Shown here: in pieces, positions 57,421-64,000 of the stretch | Position numbering within the stretch: position 1 is the stretch's first letter | How the letters are laid out: each line of letters opens with the position of its first letter | Assembly (NCBI GenBank): GCA_029237695.1 | Contig: CM055279.1 | Location: 18,377,686-18,441,685 of the forward strand | Length of the DNA: 64,000 nucleotides | Source of the DNA: Conchocele bisecta | Lineage: Eukaryota; Mollusca; Bivalvia; Lucinida; Thyasiridae | Reading direction: 5' to 3' | Program-made: the position numbers and the translations under genes | Notes under the pieces: generated by a model | The model's database searches: none | What the model was told of the DNA's origin: nothing | What the model saw: the letters and a program-made list of their open reading frames with translations, nothing else

Positions 57421-58135
57421 GAGTCACTATGTTATTTACATGACTAATGCGGATTGTAGAGGGAGTACAAATGTTTTCCAGTTTTCTTGAAGTAGCAATG
57501 AGGCCTCGTTGGCCACAATTTACATAATGAGTGTGGCTATGTGTGATATCAAATATCTATTTTTAGAATGACCGTGAGCTATCTGCCGACACTGCCTGAT
57601 TCAATACACCGAAGAAATGACAATCACATTTGATGTGTTATCATATATGTCGATGTATTGCTAACACCACTAATAAAACTGACACATTGTTTATAGAGGA
57701 TTTGGCCGTTGGTTCATTCTAAAGACCCGAACACTACTGTTTAAAGGATATCCGATGTACTGTAGGTATTCATGAGTTTTGCAAATATACAGCATTTGTC
57801 CAGTACACCTAATAATCAGCAGAAGTTGCGAAAACAGTTATTTTATTATCAATAACTAACCATGTAGTGGAATCGGACTTTTATTTCAATATATATTTTC
57901 CTTGTACGAGCTCGAAAACTTATTATTTGGGACAGATTTTTGTTGTGAAATCTCAGGTAGCATCTGACACACCGTAGCATTAAAGGTGTTTAATAAATTA
58001 AATTAAATCAAATCATTACTTACGTAAAATCCTTTTTTTTTAATTTCATGTGTCATAATTTTCAGCAAAGTATTAAGTAAAATACTTGAGATAAATAATA
58101 CACCATGCCTCCTCCCTAACCCGAAATGTCTGTCT
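57421..58135. other. Intergenic stretch, no gene seen
   Basis: Nothing recognised. Confidence 0.4.
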
Positions 58136-58139
58136 TTAA

Positions 58140-58261
58140 AGGTACATACCCACTCAGTAAACACTACATGTTCAATCAATACGTGGGGTAATGATTAAAT
58201 TGTCTCAGATGATGTCTCTGATATAAAGAACATTTTGTACCTACTCAGTCGGCATGTACCT
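58140..58261. mobile_element. TTAA MITE, copy P5 (internally deleted, 122 bp)
   Basis: The ends AGGTACATACCCACTCAG and CAGTCGGCATGTACCT have TTAA on the left (58136-58139) and TTAC on the right (58262-58265). Only the termini and a short inner piece remain. Confidence 0.75.
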
Positions 58262-58265
58262 TTAC

Positions 58266-58758
58266 AGGTACATGCCCACTCAGTTGGCACAAACTGTTCT
58301 TTATAGGAATTAAATAAGTGTGAAATTGTGTCACTATTCCACCAGGTCTGAAAATTACGAGGTCCCGCTATACAGTTATAATCATTTAGTAATATGTATT
58401 TTACTGATAGTGACTCGCGGTGGTATCAGGCTAGTTTCATATGCAAATGAGGCACGGTATTTGTTTAATTATTTAAACTAATTAATGCGTCAATACTATT
58501 TTCGACAGATTATAAAGTATGATAATTGCACATCCAAAAATAAATACAGAAAATAAAAAGTAATTTCCCTTAACAGTTGAAGGAAACACGGTTATCGCCC
58601 CTGATATCAGAGTGGAAATTTTACGTCTGCTATAATATGTATACTGATGTCAGTCAATACGTGGGGTAATGGTTAATGAATGTTTATTTTGCCAGAAAGT
58701 CTCAAATGATGTCACTGATATAAATAACATTTTGTGCCTACTGAGTGGGCATGTACCT
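58266..58758. mobile_element. TTAA MITE, copy P6 (493 bp)
   Basis: The ends are AGGTACATGCCCACTCAG and ACTGAGTGGGCATGTACCT. The right flank is TTAA (58759-58762) and the left flank is the TTAC it shares with P5. It is full length and in the same orientation as P1. Confidence 0.8.
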
Positions 58759-58762
58759 TTAA

Positions 58763-59257
58763 GGACCCGTGGGACCCCTGAGCATCCAATGATTCATGTA
58801 TAATTGCTTCGTAAATGGGATATATGCATAACATACACGTGAACATTTTCTAATTACTATATTGCACACATTGCATGGAGTTGCCATGTCGGCCATCTTT
58901 GTTTGCACAAGCCATCGGCCAGTTTTACCTCTTATTGCGTTTGACACATACCACTAACAATATGACAAACACATGCATAACATTTTGTGCAACATGATAG
59001 GGATACTTGTTTTCAAAAAAATTATATACAAAGTCTGATATCTGAAGGGTTTCTTGACCCTTTGTTAAAATGTTTGAGAATTCAGTAAAGACTGTGTAAC
59101 ACTAAGAACAATACATGGTGTTGTAGATAAAGATCTGTATTACCATAAATCATGTATTGAATCCAGTGACTTGTAAGCAGTTATCCGAGTGTATTGTCAC
59201 TATTGTCCATTTGCCTGCTATGCGAGTAAGTACGGCATTTACCTGTGTCAGATGTAC
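58763..59257. other. Intergenic stretch, no gene seen
   Basis: Nothing recognised. Confidence 0.4.
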
Positions 59258-59560
59258 TTCTAATAATAATCTGCTGAGATACTATGTATAGGACGTTGTC
59301 GTCCTATATATCTGAGATGTATTGCGCCAAATTGTATTATATGTGTTGCCAAAGTATTGGATGTACGTACCAAACGCTCCAAGTGGTGAAACTGTCCGAT
59401 AGCATGTACAAACTGAAATGGCGGAGATGGCAACTTAATGCTCTCTATAATAAAGTCTAAGAAGGACAGGGTCAGATATACTTTATATAGATATTCAGTC
59501 ACATGTATGATTCTACTACATTTGAAACAAAAGGTCATATTCTATATAGTCAGTCCTTAA
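59258..59560 (-). repeat. XKR 3'-flank block, copy 2
   Basis: It lies downstream of XKR gene 2 in the same relative place as 25449-25760 does for gene 1. The minus-strand ORF (59538-59260) is open for 92 codons. See copy 1 for the question of coding status. Confidence 0.65.
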
Positions 59561-59641
59561 CGCATGGCGACTTACAAGTAACAAGTAAGTCGCCTTGAGA
59601 TACATACATAAATGTCTGCTTACCTTCTCCATTGCACATAG

Positions 59642-60246
59642 TCAGTGATTCGGTTCCTGCTTTCTAAGTATACCGATCGTTGGGTGAAACACAGAGTAAT
59701 ATAGTGACAGTAAAGCAATGTGCAGAAACGTACAGACGGGCACCATAATGAAACACAATAGCATGTGTGTCTGACTATCCACAGTCTGATATTCAACTAA
59801 CCCCAAACGCCAAACCACTAATGCCGCCATTATAAAATTCTCCACATAAAACAAAACATAAAGTACTGTCATGCGCACTCGCGATCTATCATTGCGTAGA
59901 TTTACGAAACTAAACAAGGAAACGTATGCAAGGAAAACTGAGTATAAAATCCGACCCAATTTTGATGTGGCCGTTCCTTTGAAGGACGGTTTCTGATAAG
60001 TAATTATAATGAACATCAAAACAATATGGCTTCCCAACAGAACGCCTGGTATCCAAAGATCAAAATACGTCATGAACAAAGCAAAGCATATAAATCGCAC
60101 AGCTAAAGAAGGCAAACATGATAAAAATAAAACTGCAAAACCGAGCGTAGTGACGTCGTTTTTGTCGAGTAAAGCTTTTCGGTGACACTGGTAATAGTTT
60201 GCATACGTCCAGGCGATACTGAGCCACGAAAACAGGAGGCTCATAA
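59642..60246 (-). CDS. XK-related protein gene 2, exon 4
   Basis: This C-terminal exon is paralogous to 25807-26408. The acceptor ATATTTTCAG has its AG at 60248-60247, and the exon starts in phase 1, matching the exon 3 donor. Hydrophobic segments are in the same order as in gene 1 (FSWLSIAWTYANYY, FAVLFLSCLPSLAVRFICF, IPGVLLGSHIVLMFIII, VENFIMAALVVWRLG, VPVCTFLHIALLSLYYSV). The C terminus differs: GILRKQEPNH then TGA. About 26 of 200 residues differ from gene 1. The exon is intact, so the gene may be functional. Confidence 0.88.
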
Positions 60247-61332
60247 CTGAAAATATGTTATGACACAATGATTAGGCAAAGGCAAATAAAGAGATGAAAT
60301 ATTATTTCCTATATTAAATTAAATACGTATGCACAAACTAACGAAGCAACGAAGTGGGGACTGAGTTAAAACTATTATCCTGTCTGCCATCGGTACATGT
60401 ATGTGTTGCAGTGTTGTTTTTATTATGAGATCCACGATAATCGTTGAACATGATTACGTAATAATCCACTACTACATGTACGTTGCAAGTGCAGCTTTAT
60501 TTCACTGACATATGTATACTACGATGTGGTCAGCATAAACATACGATTCATTTTACATAAAGATATTACTACACGAAATGAGGCCGTAATGTGCCTACTG
60601 TCTGTTTCACGAACGCTGCCCGAATTTTACGGCTATATAAACAATTAAAAAACAATATTGTTTTCGATAATATTAAATTTTATCAAAGTTTAAGTATGAG
60701 ACTTCTTTTTATTTAGTGATTTTATTTATCAAATATTGACTTTATTACGAAAAATGAGTTCTGTCTGGGAATTTAACATGGGGAAAAAGAGGTGGATAAC
60801 ATTGAGGAGGTGTCGGAAAAAAAAAGTAAATTGATTCTGGAATCTAGCTAGATAGCTTGGAAATGATCTAACTAAGAACACAAAAGTTACATTATGAAAA
60901 TCGATGCACAATTTCTAAAATCAGAAAACTTTCCCCATGTTAAATCTCCATAAACATCTACACGGTGAAGGTCTATGGGGATTTAACAATGGGAAATTGT
61001 TTTTTCGCAATAAAATCAATATTGGACCAAATGTGTTTGCAGCACTGGATCGACTGGAATACAAACCTGCTTGAGAGACGAAGCACATGTTAACGATATC
61101 TAAACATGAGTGTCACGTGTTGTCAACAGTGTTGTAAACGGTGAAACGTTCATAAATCTAGGATGGTCTGAGGAAATTGGAGTTGTGTTGCTTATGATTA
61201 AGTGAACCTATGTTTTGCTTAGTTTCGATCCATTGCAAACAGGTGACAGCTTATGCAAAAGTAGATTGTGTAACATCCTCATGAATATGTTATATCTCCT
61301 TTTTGCATAGAACGTGCTTCCTAACCGCAATT

Positions 61333-61554
61333 GAGACACGCCATTTGAGTATGTACCTAAACAAATATGCGGTGTTTCATTAAACGTATTTGCAGAAACA
61401 TAGTTATTTTCTTGAAAATGACGTCGAAAGTTGACGAAAGTTGAAAATTTCGTCCACTTTCGACGTCATTTTTCGGAAAATACCGTAAATTTTGTAAATA
61501 TTTGTCACAAGATATCGCACATCTTCTTAGGTACATAATCACATGGCGTGTCTC
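61333..61554. mobile_element. MITE family L, copy 2, in XKR gene 2 intron 3
   Basis: The ends GAGACACGCCATTTGAGTAT and AATCACATGGCGTGTCTC are inverted. The centre is CGTCGAAAGTTGACGAAAGTTG with its inverse. It lies within the intron between exons 4 and 3 of gene 2 and is absent from gene 1. Confidence 0.78.
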
Positions 61555-61667
61555 TATTATACATATTCCATAAAAATGGTATCATTAACAATAGCAACTT
61601 TATACATTTGAGTACGGTATAAGCGACCTGAATTGATAACCCTTTTTACGGAACACCCTGTACTTAC

Positions 61668-61870
61668 ATCTTTCAAGCACGAACACATCCAGACTAAACT
61701 TGTACATGAGGTAGAGTTGAACAAGCAGTTGTGGTGCACATTCGGCGAAAGCATTGATGAAGTCCAACATGTAATAATCCCGCTTCTCTTCCAGAGCCCG
61801 ATTCCGGTGCCTTTCGGCATTTTCCGCTTTCCGTAAACTCTTCACGTGATGGCGGATGAACGAACACGCC
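61668..61870 (-). CDS. XK-related protein gene 2, exon 3
   Basis: A 203-nt exon with acceptor CATTCCACAG (AG at 61872-61871) and donor TGTAAGT (GT at 61667). It encodes CSFIRHHVKSLRKAENAERH and the diagnostic DYYMLDFINAFAECAPQLL, then VQLYLMYKFSLDVFVLER. Length and phases equal those of gene 1 exon 3. Exons 1 and 2 are not found up to 64000. In gene 1 exon 2 lies a further 0.9 kb beyond the last paralogous intron sequence (31060, matching 63870), so they should be just outside the window. Confidence 0.88.
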
Positions 61871-62155
61871 CTGTGGAATGTAAACTCCTATGAACACCAT
61901 GTTATGCCGTCTTGTATGCAGTTTCATAACAAGAGTGCAGTAAGTCACAAAATACGCTCGTCGACAGCGGATATGCAGAAATGTGAAGCTGTCACCAAGG
62001 CAAGAAAACTTAATGGGAATTTGAAAATCTATAGCATTATTTCTTCCTCTTGTTGTGATAAACAGGTATATTAATTTAGGTAGACAAGTGTAAAGTAAAA
62101 ATTATATATGATTGTATACAAAATGTAGAAAAAAATGGCTAAGTTAAAAAGTCTA

Positions 62156-62951
62156 GAGCGGGGTCGGGTGTTTTCGGCCGTCTAAGACGTAAACGTACAC
62201 GCTGTACAAACCCAGTTCCGATTGTGGGCTTTTCCCGTATTTATAAATAGATTAGACTGTGCCATATTCTGCCTATACATTTGGCAACCATTCAAAATTA
62301 CCGGGCATAGGTAGAGTCGTGTCAATTCGGCCGTTGTCGACTGTGCTTGGCCGTTTTATCGGGTCAACTCGGCCACCTCGGTGTTTTTAGCAATTTGTGT
62401 TTGTGTAAACAACAGTTACCTACATTATATCACAAGATCAATATCCGTACACTAATCTTACAAAGCAGTTACGTATGGCCAGATCAGTCTGCGCATCCGC
62501 AATCGGACCAGTATTCGGTACACATCCGGTCTGTAAACCTCTAGTAACGTTACATTGGGGCGGGTGGCCGAGCACAGCCGACTAGGTATTTTTCATTTCG
62601 GCTCTACTCGGCCGCCTGTATGTTGAGTGTCAACGTCACGCTTACCTTCATTTGAATCTGGTAAACGTTAACGCAAACTATTGATTTTCCAAATATGAAC
62701 ACACGCCAGATAAACCTGCCTTCATGTTTACAACAGTGTGTTACGTACTTATGGCGTCATATTTAGGAAAGTGTTAGATTACACATGTCCTTCTATGAAA
62801 TACGATTTAATTCGTGTCGCCAATAATTTCTGCTCTGATTCTCAGCAAGTTAAAACTCACAGGGAATGGAACTTTCGGCACATGCGCAGTGGAAGCTAGT
62901 AATATCAGTTTAAATGGGTTTACTGATGGCCGGTCAGACCCGACCCCGCTC
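62156..62951. mobile_element. TA-flanked TIR element (796 bp) in XKR gene 2 intron 2
   Basis: The ends GAGCGGGGTCGGGT and ACCCGACCCCGCTC are perfect inverses, flanked by TA at 62154-62155 and 62952-62953. Gene 1's intron has the uninterrupted site at 28876-28877, so both ends and the TA duplication are established by comparison. GGCCG-rich words (TCGGCCGTTGTCGACTGTGC and an approximate inverse) lie inside. No transposase is encoded. Confidence 0.88.
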
Positions 62952-63030
62952 TATATGTTTGTTAAAAAATGATTTCCGTATAAAAACAACAATGTGCGCA
63001 TTTGACTGACTGACCGCATTACCATATAAA

Positions 63031-63184
63031 GGATATTCCATCGTACATTTGTGAAAATAATACACGCGTGTGCGTCGGCTTCCGCGTATGCAACGAGTGA
63101 GCGTAGCGAACGAGCTGCTTGCACGGACGCCGACGGACACGAGTGTATTATTTCCGCTATTCAAACATGTGCGATGGAATATCC
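63031..63184. mobile_element. Small foldback MITE (154 bp)
   Basis: GGATATTCCATCGTACATTT, GAAAATAATACACGCGTG and the inverses CACGAGTGTATTATTTCC, CGATGGAATATCC bracket a loop with GCGTCGGC / GACGCCGAC. It also lies in the gene 2 intron and is absent at the matching point of gene 1 (about 28955). Confidence 0.75.
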
Positions 63185-63761
63185 TATTGATTACACTTCC
63201 ACGGCGGATAAATATGCACATTTAGTCTAATTTTGAGATTATAATCAATGAATTGTGAGGTGCGCATTAATAGTTATACAATGACGTGTTTCCCGCGTTT
63301 TGACGTTACGTTGTGTAACGTCAAATGTGACGTCATGTAAACTTTTTGAAATCCAAATTGCTCAGCTGTTTCTATGAGCCAGATATATTTGAGTGCATGT
63401 TTAGAATGTGTTCAATCACATTAACATTCTAGATTAGTCGAGACCCTTTCCAAATGTTCAAATAACTTTATTTTACTGTAATAACAATTAAACAGTTTGC
63501 ATGGTAGCTCGTGGTTTCCAAGAAAACAGGCGCGCAATTACGGGTGTTCTCTTCACGGTGTATTATTTGTAAGGAGTTGATTACCGGTTTTCTCTCACAG
63601 CGAAACCCGTGCAAATAATTTGCCAGAGTGTAATAAAAGTACGTATTCGTATTATGCGCCCGATGAACAAAAAGAAAATGTGCAAATGACATTGCTACTT
63701 GCGCGACAAAACAATGATGTTTGACGCTGATGCCATCATACTTTAAAGTTAACGTTACATT

Positions 63762-63870
63762 AGGCAGATGTATCAGTGACAATTGTAGCGACAGTTGTTA
63801 GAATATATTTCGTAATAAGACGCATCTACAAAGACCTCATGAGCCTATGGAATGTAATATCTGATGCTTG
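63762..63870 (-). repeat. XKR intron 2 paralogous segment
   Basis: CAGATGTATCAGTGAC ... AATAAGACGCATCTACAAAG ... CATGAGCCTA matches 30952-31045 in intron 2 of gene 1. It shows that the duplicated block continues to the window end. Confidence 0.8.
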
Positions 63871-64000
63871 CGTGCTGATGACATTACAATTTATATTCAT
63901 GTTATTTCATTCGTATTTATTACATTTGAAATCTGCTCGTTATAATTGTATTTGTCTTTCTTACATGTCCATTTTGCTGATTGCTTTGTTCATTCGTCTT

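Noticed and set aside
1..64000. A complete transposase gene for any of the short TIR families
   Set aside because: None of the open frames within the TIR elements is long enough or carries a DDE/DDD-type pattern. All appear non-autonomous.

Overview
This window is animal nuclear DNA, most likely from a bivalve mollusc. It shows GT-AG spliced genes, long AT-rich introns, several non-LTR retrotransposons, a tRNA-derived SINE and many short inverted-repeat transposons. Some repeat motifs (the CAGTCTGATCTGGGTCC-type monomer, the tandem units carrying AAGGTCAAGGTCAA, and pogo/Tigger-like ends) look like those I associate with bivalve genomes. The species is inference. No rRNA gene, CRISPR array or bacterial-type operon is visible.

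The only host genes I can support are two minus-strand members of the XK-related (XKR/CED-8) membrane-protein family, the family of phospholipid scramblases. Gene 1 is complete in four coding exons (35016-33375, 32122-31942, 28603-28401, 26408-25807). All splice phases match and the exons join into an 875-residue protein with an unusually long, proline-rich N-terminal half. Gene 2 shows only exons 3 and 4 (61870-61668 and 60246-59642); its first two exons should lie beyond position 64000. Introns and flanks are also similar, so the two genes are a direct segmental duplication about 34 kb apart. A third copy of only the 3' flanking block lies at 50867-51226.

The rest is mobile DNA. 0-5 kb: two broken LINEs head to tail. 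5-9.6 kb: hairpin and TTAA-flanked short transposons and a degenerate satellite. 9.6-15.1 kb: a large inverted repeat and TACGT-rich elements. 15.1-19.6 kb: nested inverted-repeat elements. 19.64-25.43 kb: a 5.8 kb Tx1/L1-like LINE bounded by a 15-bp target-site duplication, with an array of about 149-bp monomers at its 5' end. 25.4-35 kb: XKR gene 1, its introns loaded with repeats. 35-49 kb: tandem repeats and at least ten TIR elements, including a roughly 2.7 kb nested structure at 44.1-46.8 kb. 49-59 kb: pogo-like minisatellite, hAT-like repeats and a minus-strand LINE remnant. 59-64 kb: XKR gene 2 with its own private insertions.

Because the XKR block is duplicated and several tandem repeats were invaded, the window contains its own empty sites. 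These fix the boundaries and target duplications of three insertions: the LINE (15-bp duplication), a 796-bp element (TA) and a 467-bp element (TTAA).
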